Below, in pieces: positions 16,201 to 23,702 of a stretch of DNA of 64,000 bases. Both the position numbers and the translations under genes were made by a program. How positions within the stretch are numbered: the first letter of the stretch is position 1; each line of letters opens with the position of its first letter. This stretch comes from Haloarchaeobius sp. FL176. Lineage in GTDB: Archaea; Halobacteriota; Halobacteria; Halobacteriales; Natrialbaceae. The notes beneath the pieces are model-generated. The model did not search any database. It saw only the letters and a list, made by a program, of their open reading frames with translations, and had not been told where the DNA came from. Location: the NCBI RefSeq assembly GCF_024609245.1, contig NZ_JANJYH010000002.1:434001-498000 (forward strand), in the 5' to 3' direction.

Positions 16201-16383
16201 GCCGACGCGCTCGAAGAGGTCCTCCTGTTGCTCGATGAGCTCGCCGTCGGCGTCCTTCCGGAGGTAGCGTGCCGGCAGGATGTTGTGGTACGCGTTGGCG
16301 GTCAGGCGCTCCTCGAGGGTGTCACCCTCGGTGCGCTTGACCGGTAGCTCGAGTTCGTCGGCGGACAGATCCGACCGACTCAT
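13258..16383 (-). CDS. nrdJ: Adenosylcobalamin-dependent ribonucleoside-diphosphate reductase (class II)
   Basis: The product has 1041 residues from the ATG at 16383. I reject a longer frame with 68 extra residues because a good Shine-Dalgarno run (GGGGAGGGG) sits 5 nt before this ATG and the extension is not halophile-like. Core motifs are [22 protein letters not shown] (active-site region), the start of the barrel with [11 protein letters not shown], and [15 protein letters not shown]. The C-terminus carries a zinc-ribbon-like cluster (CPDCG, then [12 protein letters not shown]) that probably holds the redox cysteines. It makes deoxyribonucleotides using adenosylcobalamin, so the cell needs B12. 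No NrdB-type radical subunit is nearby, consistent with class II. Confidence 0.95.
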   Translation of the reverse strand: [1041 protein letters not shown]

Positions 16384-16498
16384 TCGTGCCCCTCCCCACC
16401 GGCAGCGACCGGCTGCCGGACGTTTCCGTGTGTCGAGTGTGATGTCGTTTGCATCGTTCGTAGACGAAGTTTCGTTACTGTTGCACCCGTCATAAATG
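16384..16498 (-). promoter_or_regulatory. Promoter and leader of the ribonucleotide reductase gene
   Basis: Minus-strand CCATTTATGAC (16490-16499 on the plus strand) is the likely TATA element. Transcription would then begin about 85 nt before the ATG, unusual here because most genes look leaderless. The leader holds a perfect 7-bp hairpin, CCGGCAG/CTGCCGG with a 7-nt loop (16399-16419), directly followed by a Shine-Dalgarno-like GGGGAGGGG (16389-16397). The hairpin could affect ribosome access. I cannot match the leader to a known cobalamin riboswitch. 16500-16746 holds only the promoter of the next plus-strand gene. Confidence 0.5.
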
Positions 16499-16746
16499 GA
16501 CAGGTTACGGTTCGTTTGTGTTACTGCAATCTCGGTTGTATTCGCAGCGTTGCCACTGTGCCAAGATGCTGCGATTCCCCGAGCCACGGCTGTCTGTGGC
16601 TACGCGGAGAAGTACGATGTGCGCATCTATAACCCCACGGAAACCGGAGTGAAAGTGAAATCACGGCGAAACGACGAGGGGGTACTGGTCGCAGCCCAAC
16701 TAGTTTCGCCCGCATCCTTATGCCGCCACGGAGTGTCGGCCCGGGT

Positions 16747-16989
16747 ATGGTAGACGCCTTGTCCCTGCTCCCGTTGCAAACGACGGTTGAGCTCGTCGGC
16801 GCGGCCGTGCTGCTGGTCGTCGCGCTCGTGGTCATCTTCAAGGTCATCCGGCTGGCCTACAGCATCGCGGTGAAGATAATCGTCATCGCCATCGCGGCGC
16901 TCATCGTGCTCTACGCGCTCGCGCTCGCCGGCATCAACCCGCTGGGGCTGCCGATGGCGATGGCCGTCCCGGCGCTCTTCGGGTTCTGA
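16747..16989 (+). CDS. Small haloarchaeal membrane protein
   Basis: The 80-residue product starts at the ATG at 16747, about 30 nt after an AT-rich element (TCCTTATGCC). An in-frame ATG at 16720 is possible but lies on that element. The protein is two long hydrophobic helices (ELVGAAVLLVVALVVIFKV and IIVIAIAALIVLYALALAG) with a short charged link. No catalytic residues are visible. It lies convergent to the trp operon, which begins to read towards it from 20924. Function is unknown. Confidence 0.72.
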   Translation: MVDALSLLPLQTTVELVGAAVLLVVALVVIFKVIRLAYSIAVKIIVIAIAALIVLYALALAGINPLGLPMAMAVPALFGF

Positions 16990-17012
16990 ACGGGGCGCTG
17001 AACGACGACCGC

Positions 17013-17642
17013 TCAAGCTGTCGGTGACTGGCGGAGCGAGCCGAGGAAGTTGTCGACCACGTCGTGTCCTCGCCCCGTGAGCACCGACTCCGGGTGGAAC
17101 TGCACGCACTCGATGGGGTGCTCGCGGTGCCGTACGCCCATGACGAGCTGTTGCGTGCTGTCCGTGCCCGTGTGGTCGGCCGTCGCGGTCACCGCGAAGC
17201 AGTCCGGCACCGTCTCGGCGACCAGCGAGTGGTAGCGGCCCGCCGAGAACCCCTGCTCGATGCCCGCGAACACGCCCGCGTCGTCGTGGTCAATGGGCCA
17301 CGCCTTCCCGTGGACCGGCTCTGGAGCGCGCCCGACGGTTCCGCCGTAGGCGTAGACGGCGGCCTCCAGCCCGAGACAGACGCCGAACGTCGGCACGTCG
17401 GGGCTGACCTCGCGGAACACGTCGGGCGTGACGCCGACGTCCCGCTCGTTCTCCGGGTGCCCCGGCCCGGGAGAGACGACGATGGCGTCGGGGTCGAACG
17501 CCCGTACCTCCTCGAGCGTCGCGGTGTTCCGCAGCACCAGCGTCTCCGGGTCGTCGCCCGATTCGAGCAGCGACGACTCGACGTACTCGACGAGGTTGTA
17601 GGTGAAGGAGTCGAAGTTGTCGACGAACAGCACGCGGGTCAT
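17013..17642 (-). CDS. trpG: Anthranilate synthase component II (glutamine amidotransferase)
   Basis: The 209-residue class I glutamine amidotransferase starts MTRVLFVDNFDSFTYNLVEY. It has the oxyanion strand VVSPGPGHPENE, the nucleophilic cysteine in TFGVCLGLEAA and the His/Glu pair in CVQFHPES. It supplies ammonia from glutamine to TrpE for anthranilate synthesis. Its start overlaps the trpE stop by 4 nt (ATGA type), so it is the last gene of a tight trpDFEG operon. Confidence 0.96.
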   Translation of the reverse strand: MTRVLFVDNFDSFTYNLVEYVESSLLESGDDPETLVLRNTATLEEVRAFDPDAIVVSPGPGHPENERDVGVTPDVFREVSPDVPTFGVCLGLEAAVYAYGGTVGRAPEPVHGKAWPIDHDDAGVFAGIEQGFSAGRYHSLVAETVPDCFAVTATADHTGTDSTQQLVMGVRHREHPIECVQFHPESVLTGRGHDVVDNFLGSLRQSPTA

Positions 17643-19249
17643 CGCGGCACCTCCGGCACGGGCTCGTCGGGGTCGCGCTCGACCCGCCGGAGCGCGGTCA
17701 GCACGCCGTCCATCTTGGACTCCGTCTCCTCGTACTCCGCCGTGGGGTCGCTGTCGGCGACGATGCCAGCACCCGCCCGGACGCGAACGTTGTCGCGGCC
17801 GTCAGCGGCCGCGCCGCGCTCGACCGTCGCGGTGCGGATGACGATGGCAACGTCGGCGTCGCCGGTCCACGAGTAGTAGCCGACGCCGCCGCCGTAGAGC
17901 CCGCGGGGGTCGTCCTCGAGTGCGTCGATGATCTCCATCGCGCGGACCTTCGGCGCGCCGGTCAGCGTTCCCGCCGGGAAGGCCGCCCGGGTGGCGTCGA
18001 ACGCGTCCGCGTCGTCGGCGAGCGCACCCGTCACGGTGGACTCGATGTGCTGGACGTGACTGTACTTCAGGACGTTCATGAACTCCTCGACGCGGACGGT
18101 GCCCGGCTCGGAGACGCGACGCACGTCGTTGCGCGCGAGGTCGACGAGCATCGTGTGTTCGGCGCGCTCCTTGTCGTCGGCGAGCATCTCGCCGGCCAGC
18201 CGGCGGTCCTCGACGGGGCTGTCTCCTCGCCGGCAGGTGCCCGCAATGGGATTCGAGGTGACGCGACCGCCGCCGACAGAGACGAGCGTCTCCGGGCTCG
18301 CGCCGACGCCGTGTCGGTCGCCATGGGCGAGCAGGTACATGTACGGCGACGGGTTCACGTCCCGCAGCGCGGCGTACAGCCCGAGCGGGTCGCAGTCGCC
18401 GACGAGCTCGCGGGTCCGTGAGATGACGCCCTGGTAGATGTCGCCGTCGAGGACGTGTTCCTTCGCGTGCTCGACCGCGCGCTCGTACGACTCGCGCGAG
18501 CCTGCCGTCCCGTCCGTCCGAACGAAGCCGTCGGGGTCCGGGTCGGCGGCGGCCGCGAGCACGCCGGCGACGTACTCGGCTTCGGCGACGAGCGAGTCGT
18601 ACACCGCGCCGGTGTCCTCGTCGTCGCGGACGACGGGTGTGACGACCAGGCTCACCTCGTCGGCGTGGTGGTCGAAGACGAGCGTCTTCGTCGTCAGGAC
18701 GAACTCGGCGTCCGGCACGTCCGAGTCGGGACGTTCGAGACCGACCTCGTCAAGGAACAGGTCGTAGACGGACTCGTACCCGAGGAATCCGACGAGTCCA
18801 CCGCCGAGCTGCTGGCGCTCCGTGTCGGGGAAGCCGACCGGTTCCGCGTCGGGCATCGCCGAGCGGAGCGTGTCGAGCGTGTCCTCGCCGTCGGGGGCGA
18901 CGAGCCCGTCGTATCGGTCGTCGCAGACGTCGACCGTCGCCTCGTTGTCGGTAATGGTGACGACCGCGGCGGGGTCGTAGCCGACGAACGAGTAGCGTGC
19001 GTGGCGGTCGCCGTCGTCCGGCCGGAACGCGCCGTCGGGGTCGCTGGAGGCCGTCTTCTCCGCGCTCTCCAGCAGGAACGAGTGCTCGGCCTCGCCGGAG
19101 AGGGCGGCATACGCGGCGAGCGGCGAACTGTCCACGTCGAGGGTCGTCTCCGCGCGGACGACCGCCGGGGTCTCGGCGGTGGCGGTCGCGTCGACGAGGT
19201 CACGGAAGGTGTCGCGGTCGGGTGTCAGTGCAAAACCGGCGTCGTTCAT
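17639..19249 (-). CDS. trpE: Anthranilate synthase component I
   Basis: The 536-residue product is a full-length chorismate-utilising enzyme. Conserved pieces include GGLVGFLGYESVYD, GDIYQGVISRTREL, PSPYMYLLAHGDRHGVGASPE, IAGTCRRG, AGTLTGAPKVRAMEI and YGGGVGYYSWTGDADVAIVIRT. It converts chorismate to anthranilate with TrpG. The first 75 residues (AETPAVVRAETTLDVDSSPLAAY, then HSFLLESAE) contain the LLES segment that forms the tryptophan feedback site in the family. It overlaps trpF by 4 nt. Confidence 0.96.
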   Translation of the reverse strand: MNDAGFALTPDRDTFRDLVDATATAETPAVVRAETTLDVDSSPLAAYAALSGEAEHSFLLESAEKTASSDPDGAFRPDDGDRHARYSFVGYDPAAVVTITDNEATVDVCDDRYDGLVAPDGEDTLDTLRSAMPDAEPVGFPDTERQQLGGGLVGFLGYESVYDLFLDEVGLERPDSDVPDAEFVLTTKTLVFDHHADEVSLVVTPVVRDDEDTGAVYDSLVAEAEYVAGVLAAAADPDPDGFVRTDGTAGSRESYERAVEHAKEHVLDGDIYQGVISRTRELVGDCDPLGLYAALRDVNPSPYMYLLAHGDRHGVGASPETLVSVGGGRVTSNPIAGTCRRGDSPVEDRRLAGEMLADDKERAEHTMLVDLARNDVRRVSEPGTVRVEEFMNVLKYSHVQHIESTVTGALADDADAFDATRAAFPAGTLTGAPKVRAMEIIDALEDDPRGLYGGGVGYYSWTGDADVAIVIRTATVERGAAADGRDNVRVRAGAGIVADSDPTAEYEETESKMDGVLTALRRVERDPDEPVPEVPR

Positions 19250-19923
19250 GGCTCCACCGTCGGCCGGTCGGCGACCGGCTCCCCGTCGGAGGTGGCCCGC
19301 CCCGCGGCGGCGATGAACGCGGCGACCGCGTCGTGGTCCTTCACGCCGCTGCTCGCCTCGACGCCGCTGGCCACGTCCACGGCGAACGGGTCGAGCGTCG
19401 CGACGGCCTCGGCGACGTTCGCCGGGGTGAGCCCGCCCGCGAGGATTATCGGGACGTCGAGGTCGGCGGTCGCCGCGCGGGTTCGCTCCCAGTCGTGCGT
19501 CTCGCCGGTCCCGCCGCCGCCGTCCTCCCCGATGGAGTCAACGAGGAGCGCGTCGACCACGTCCACGTACCGCGCGGCGGTCTCGGGTGTGGCCGCGTCG
19601 ACGTGCTTGATGACCCGGGCGTCGACGCGCGAGCGGAGGTACGCCACGTCGCCCGGCGGCAGGTCGCTGTGTACCTGGACGGCGTCCGGCTCCACCCGTT
19701 CGACGAGGTCGGCGGCGCGGGCAGGTGCCTCGGGCATCGTCACGAGCACGGTCGTCACGAACGGCGGCGCGCGGGCGACGAGTTCGGCCGCACGCTCTGT
19801 GGAGACCTCTCGCGGCGTGTCGACCGGCACGTCGACGACGAAGCCGAGGGCGTCAGCGCCGGCCTCGACGGCCGCGTCGACGTCCGTCTCACGGGTCAGC
19901 CCGCAGACCTTCACGCGGGTCAT
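19246..19923 (-). CDS. trpF: Phosphoribosylanthranilate isomerase
   Basis: The 225-residue TIM-barrel protein begins MTRVKVCGLTRETDVDAAVE, in which the cysteine of KVCGLT is the catalytic base. The barrel continues through GADALGFVVDVPVDTPR and QVHSDLPPGD to the phosphate-binding end ILAGGLTPANVAEAV and DVASGVEASSGVKD. It catalyses the third step of the tryptophan pathway. Start and stop overlap both neighbours by 4 nt. Confidence 0.96.
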   Translation of the reverse strand: MTRVKVCGLTRETDVDAAVEAGADALGFVVDVPVDTPREVSTERAAELVARAPPFVTTVLVTMPEAPARAADLVERVEPDAVQVHSDLPPGDVAYLRSRVDARVIKHVDAATPETAARYVDVVDALLVDSIGEDGGGGTGETHDWERTRAATADLDVPIILAGGLTPANVAEAVATLDPFAVDVASGVEASSGVKDHDAVAAFIAAAGRATSDGEPVADRPTVEP

Positions 19924-20924
19924 TGCGCGACCGCCGACTGGAGATCCGCCAGCTGGTCGGCGGCGGCGCCCGACTCGATGGCCTCGCGTGCCCGGTCGAT
20001 GCCGGCCTCGATGGTGTCGGCCTCGCCCGCGACGTAGATCGCCGCGCCGGCGTTCGCGAGGATGATGTCCCGCTTCGCCCCGGTCACGTCGCCGCGGAGG
20101 ATGCCTTCGAGGTCGGCGGCGTTCTCCTCGGGCGAGCCACCGGCGACCGCGTCGACGGGCGCACGCGCCAGGCCGAGGGCCTCGGGCGTGAGCGTGTACT
20201 CTTCGACCTCGCTGCCGGTGACCTCGGCGACGACGGTCTCGTCGTGGATGGCGATCTCGTCCATGCCGGAGCCGTGGACGACCAGTGCGCGTTCGACATC
20301 CATCCGGGCCAGCGCCCGCGCGAGCACGGGAACGAGGTCGGGGTCGTAGACGCCGATGACCCCCGCGTCGGCCCCTGCGGGGTTCGTCAGCGGGCCGAGT
20401 ACGTTGAACACCGTCCGCATCCCGAGCTCCTGGCGCGGGCCGATGACGGCCTTCATCGCGGGGTGGAACACCGTCGCGAGCATGAACCCGATGCCGTCGT
20501 CCTCGATCTGAGCCTCGACGGCGGCGGGCTCTGCGGCCACGTCGACCCCGGCGACCTCCAGCACGTCCGCGCTCCCCGAGGACGAGGAGACGGAGTAGTT
20601 CCCGTGCTTGGCGATGGGGACGCCCGCGCCGCTGGCGACGAGTGCGCTCGTCGTCGAGACGTTGATGGTGTCGTAGTCGTCACCGCCGGTGCCGACGATG
20701 TCGACCAGTGGCGAGCGGTCCGGCGAGATTGTCCGTGCCGCGGCGTGCATCCCCTCGGCGAAGCCGGCGATCTCGGTCTCCGTCTCGCCCTTCACGCGGA
20801 GTGCCGTCAGCAGCGCGCCGATCTGGGCGTCGGTCGCGTCCTCGAAGATGTGGCCTGCGACCTCGCGGGCCTCGGTCTGTGTCAGATCCTCTCCCTCGGT
20901 CACACGTTCGATGTAGTCCTTCAT
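19920..20924 (-). CDS. trpD: Anthranilate phosphoribosyltransferase
   Basis: The 334-residue product has the PRPP-binding loop DIVGTGGDDYDTINVST, the KHGNYSVSSSSGSADVLE segment and the second metal site GSGMDEIAI. It joins anthranilate to PRPP. As first gene of the operon it follows a short AT-rich promoter with a palindrome at 20957-20974. The genes trpC, trpB and trpA are not in the window, so tryptophan synthesis is split between at least two loci. Confidence 0.96.
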   Translation of the reverse strand: MKDYIERVTEGEDLTQTEAREVAGHIFEDATDAQIGALLTALRVKGETETEIAGFAEGMHAAARTISPDRSPLVDIVGTGGDDYDTINVSTTSALVASGAGVPIAKHGNYSVSSSSGSADVLEVAGVDVAAEPAAVEAQIEDDGIGFMLATVFHPAMKAVIGPRQELGMRTVFNVLGPLTNPAGADAGVIGVYDPDLVPVLARALARMDVERALVVHGSGMDEIAIHDETVVAEVTGSEVEEYTLTPEALGLARAPVDAVAGGSPEENAADLEGILRGDVTGAKRDIILANAGAAIYVAGEADTIEAGIDRAREAIESGAAADQLADLQSAVAQ

Positions 20925-20956
20925 TGTAAGTCACCAATGTATGATTCAGTCTTACG

Positions 20957-20974
20957 ATGTACAAATTCGTACAT
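20957..20974. promoter_or_regulatory. Palindromic operator candidate upstream of trpDFEG (TRP-box-like)
   Basis: ATGTAC and GTACAT flank a 6-nt centre, giving a hexamer TGTACA on each strand read inwards apart from one base. It lies just downstream of an AT-rich promoter (minus strand TTTAAGTTAAT, about 20975-20985) and about 35 nt before trpD. In Methanothermobacter the regulator TrpY binds TGTACA boxes before trp genes. That this haloarchaeon uses the same code is inference. Confidence 0.55.
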
Positions 20975-21037
20975 TAACTTAAACGTGTCGTCACTGGCGA
21001 GGGTTCAAGTACCGGAACGGGACCACTCCGGGGCACG

Positions 21038-21763
21038 ATGTCGCGAGACCACAGCCGACGACACGTACTGCGGACAGCTGCCAGCGCCCTCGCAACGGGC
21101 GGCCTCGCCAGCGCCAGCCTCATCGGAACGGGGGCCGCAGCCGAGGGGGAACCTGCCGAGGGCGACGCCGAGGAACCGGCGGTCGCCGTCCACGGGGCCG
21201 AAGCGGTCGCGTCAGGCGAGGACGGCCACTACCGGACTGTCGCCGGCCGTGAGGTCCGATTCGCACTCGCCCGGATGACCACGATGGTCGTCCGCCCCGG
21301 TGGGGCTCGCGTCAGCGAGTGCCGCTGGAGCATCGACGGGACGGTCTCGCTGTCCGGACCCGCGGTGACGCGGACCTGGAAGACCACGGGCACACACGAG
21401 GTCGGGCTCACTGTCGAGTACAGCGACGGCTCCTCGGCCCGCCGCACGCTCCAGGTCGACGTCGTCGAGGACAACGAGGCCCCGCTTGCCGTCCCCGACG
21501 TCTACCCCGCTCGGTGGTTCGACGACGGTGCCATCGTCACCGCGGGCGAGGTCGTGACCTACGACGCGGCCGGCAGCGAGGACGACGACGGCACGGTCGT
21601 CGATGTGACCTGGGACTTCGACGGGTACGTGGCCGACGGACTGGTGGTCGAGCACGAGTTCCGCCGCACCGGTCCCAAGACGGTCACTCTCTCCGTGACC
21701 GACGACGAGGGTGCGATCGACGAGACGGAGCTGTTCGTCTACGTCGAACGCCCGGACCGCTGA
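21038..21763 (+). CDS. Tat-exported PKD-domain protein
   Basis: The 241-residue protein opens with a Tat signal (RDHSRRHVLRTAASALATGG) and an alanine-rich cleavage region near residue 33. The mature part has two PKD-like beta-sandwich repeats: an N-terminal one around residues 70-140 (VSECRWSIDGTVSLSGPAVT, then HEVGLTVEYSDG) and a more typical one around 155-238 (VTYDAAGSEDDDGTVVDVTWDFDG, then TVTLSVTDDEGAIDET). There is no lipobox and no C-terminal anchor. PKD domains mediate protein or polysaccharide contacts on the cell surface; no enzyme domain is present. It is divergent from the trp operon. Confidence 0.85.
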   Translation: MSRDHSRRHVLRTAASALATGGLASASLIGTGAAAEGEPAEGDAEEPAVAVHGAEAVASGEDGHYRTVAGREVRFALARMTTMVVRPGGARVSECRWSIDGTVSLSGPAVTRTWKTTGTHEVGLTVEYSDGSSARRTLQVDVVEDNEAPLAVPDVYPARWFDDGAIVTAGEVVTYDAAGSEDDDGTVVDVTWDFDGYVADGLVVEHEFRRTGPKTVTLSVTDDEGAIDETELFVYVERPDR

Positions 21764-21816
21764 CCCGCCGCTGTCGCCCTGTCTCGCACCACCACACGCC
21801 GCCCCAATCGAAACCC

Positions 21817-21825
21817 TTTTTTATA
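21817..21825 (+). promoter_or_regulatory. TATA element for tRNA-Val
   Basis: TTTTTTATA is preceded by a purine-rich, BRE-like CGAAACCC. It lies about 50 nt before the mature tRNA, leaving room for a short 5' leader removed by RNase P. The T run may also end transcription of the PKD gene. Confidence 0.5.
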
Positions 21826-21873
21826 CCAGCGGTGAACGATTGAGTGCACGCAGCAGAAGACCAGTGCGCCACC

Positions 21874-21948
21874 GGGTTGGTGGTCTAGTCTGGTTATGAC
21901 ACCTCCTTGACATGGAGGAGGCCGGCAGTTCAAATCTGCCCCAACCCA
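21874..21948 (+). tRNA. tRNA-Val (GAC)
   Basis: The gene forms a complete 75-nt cloverleaf. The acceptor is GGGTTGG/CCAACCC with A as discriminator. The anticodon stem is CCTCC/GGAGG with loop TTGACAT, giving anticodon GAC. The T arm is GGCAG/TTCAAAT/CTGCC. No intron and no encoded CCA. Confidence 0.96.
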
Positions 21949-22099
21949 CTTCTTCCAACACTACGACCACGAGCGGAGCGAATTGTCCGTGCTCGGAGAA
22001 CTGTGGTCGGCAGATTCGAACCAGGGAGCGGAACGGAGTGGAGTGACCGTGGTTCAAATCTGCCCCAACCCACTTCTGACGACGTTACGACCACGAGCG
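21928..22099 (+). repeat. Imperfect tandem duplication of the tRNA-Val 3' tail and downstream DNA
   Basis: Twenty-six bases (21928-21953, from the last T-stem base of tRNA-Val into flanking DNA) recur exactly at 22052-22077. A second matching block, TACGACCACGAGCG, follows each copy (21962-21975 and 22086-22099), so the period is 124 nt. The unit therefore spans the tRNA tail and about 45 nt of flank. The 21949-22279 stretch contains no gene. It also has GAGCGGAACGGAGTGGAGTG-type GA-rich sequence at 22025-22045. Confidence 0.75.
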
Positions 22100-22279
22100 T
22101 AGCGGCGGCTCTCCGCCGCTGAAGCGGTCGACGGATTGGTGACCAGAGGGGCTGCACAGTCCACCGGACGCGCCCGACCGTTCGCCGGATTTACTCTCCG
22201 GAGAGATGTTCCGACAGCGGTAGTTTCCCGACGTGTCTTGACAGAAGCCTTTTACGAGGTGGTGCCTTTAAGTGAACAG

Positions 22280-23683
22280 ATGAGTTCACCCACCGATTCC
22301 GAGCAACCGACGTGGGTGGCACTCTACGCCGACGCGTCTGACCTGCTCGGTGGGCGGCTGGCTGCGTTCGACGACGCCACGCTTCGCCGGGTCGACACGG
22401 TCGACGCGTTGCTCGACCGTGTGGACGACGGGCTAGACTGCGTGGTCTGCACCGGTCCGGACGCGTTCACGGTCCTCGACGGGATTCGGGGCGACCATCG
22501 GACACCGGTTGTCGTGGTCGACGAGGCACCCGACGTGACGCGTGCGAGCCGCCTCTCCGAGTACCGGAACACCCTCTACGTGCCCGTCTCTCGGCTCGAC
22601 GATGCCGACTACGACCTGGAGACGGCGGTCAGGGAGCTTGTGACGGACTGGCGGGAGACGAGCGACAGTCGACGGCGGCTCGCGGCGCTGGAGTCCGCAC
22701 GGGAAGGAATCGGCATCCTCGACACGGACGGGAAGTACGTGTACGCGAACCGGGCCTACGCGGCGAAGTACGGCTACGATTCGTCGGAGCTCATCGGCGA
22801 GCATTGGCGGCTGCTCTACCCGAGCAAGGAGGTGGCCCGCTTCGAGGAGGAGATACTGCCGACGCTGGCGCGCGAGGGCACGTGGACCGGGACGGCCATC
22901 GGCCGCCGGGTCGACGGGGAGGAGTTCCCAGAGGAGCTTTCGCTCGCGACGCTCGACGACGGGGGCCACGTCTGCGTCCTCCGCGACATCACTGACCGGC
23001 AGCAGCGCGAGGAGCGACTGCAGGTGCTCGACCGGGTCCTCCGGCACAACCTCCGGAACAAGATGTGCGTCGTCCAGGGTCACATCGACGACGCGATGCG
23101 GGTGACAGCCGAGGACGCGGTCCGCGAGCCGCTGGAGACCGCCAAACGGGAGAGCGAGGACCTTCTGGCGCTCGCCCGGAGGGCCCGCCGGTTCCACCGG
23201 CTGCTCGACCGCGCGACGCTGGACCAGACGTCCGTCGACCTCACGGAGTTCGTCGCGGGCGTGGTGACGTCGATATCGCAGGACGGCTGGCGTATCGAGG
23301 TCGAGACGCCCGACGACGCCGTCACTGTCGACGCGGATCCGGAGGTACTCGAGACAGTCATCCAGGAGCTCGTCACCGTACTCGTCGAAGCCAGCACCAC
23401 CGGCGGACCGGTCACCGTGCGGGTCGACGTTGCGGCACCCCGCGGCGCGGCGGTCCAGCTTTCGGTCCCTGGCGCGTCGCTCCCGTCCTCCGAGTTCGAT
23501 GTCGTCGAGCGAGGGGAGGAGACGCCACTGTACCACGGCGAGGGCATCGGCCTCTGGTTCGTCCGCTGGGCGAGCGTGCTGATGGGTGGCCGTGTCGAGT
23601 TCGACACGGACGAGGAAGGCGTGCGGCTCTCGCTCCCGCGCACCGACACGACGGTCGGCGGTGCGGTCGTCGACGAGCCCTGA
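22280..23683 (+). CDS. PAS-domain sensor histidine kinase with degenerate ATP site
   Basis: The product has 467 residues from the ATG at 22280, placed about 28 nt after an AT-rich box (CTTTTACG). Residues 10-125 look like a receiver-like alpha/beta domain without a clear phospho-acceptor pattern. Residues 135-240 are a PAS domain (GIGILDTDGKYVYANRAYAAKYG). The H box RHNLRN has the phospho-acceptor at H256, typical of haloarchaeal kinases. The HATPase part is odd. The expected ENA-type N box is IQELVTVLVEAS (361-372), and the G1 aspartate motif is QLSVPGAS (393-400). The G2 box GIGLW (422-426) is kept. No membrane segment is present, so the sensor would be cytoplasmic. It may be inactive as a kinase. 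Confidence 0.88.
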   Translation: MSSPTDSEQPTWVALYADASDLLGGRLAAFDDATLRRVDTVDALLDRVDDGLDCVVCTGPDAFTVLDGIRGDHRTPVVVVDEAPDVTRASRLSEYRNTLYVPVSRLDDADYDLETAVRELVTDWRETSDSRRRLAALESAREGIGILDTDGKYVYANRAYAAKYGYDSSELIGEHWRLLYPSKEVARFEEEILPTLAREGTWTGTAIGRRVDGEEFPEELSLATLDDGGHVCVLRDITDRQQREERLQVLDRVLRHNLRNKMCVVQGHIDDAMRVTAEDAVREPLETAKRESEDLLALARRARRFHRLLDRATLDQTSVDLTEFVAGVVTSISQDGWRIEVETPDDAVTVDADPEVLETVIQELVTVLVEASTTGGPVTVRVDVAAPRGAAVQLSVPGASLPSSEFDVVERGEETPLYHGEGIGLWFVRWASVLMGGRVEFDTDEEGVRLSLPRTDTTVGGAVVDEP

Positions 23684-23702
23684 CCGCGGCAACTGCTACC
23701 TG

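Noticed and set aside
13507-16347. 946-residue plus-strand frame opposite the ribonucleotide reductase
   Set aside because: Shadow of the highly biased reductase gene. The protein is a V/L/D/G-rich string with no known fold.
16384-16498. Cobalamin riboswitch before the B12-dependent reductase
   Set aside because: The leader is too short and I see no B12-box-like sequence. Only a simple hairpin is present, so I list it as a leader, not a riboswitch.
16384-16587. 68-residue N-terminal extension of the ribonucleotide reductase
   Set aside because: Sequence is not conserved-looking or acidic, the TATA-like element lies inside it, and a Shine-Dalgarno precedes the ATG at 16383.
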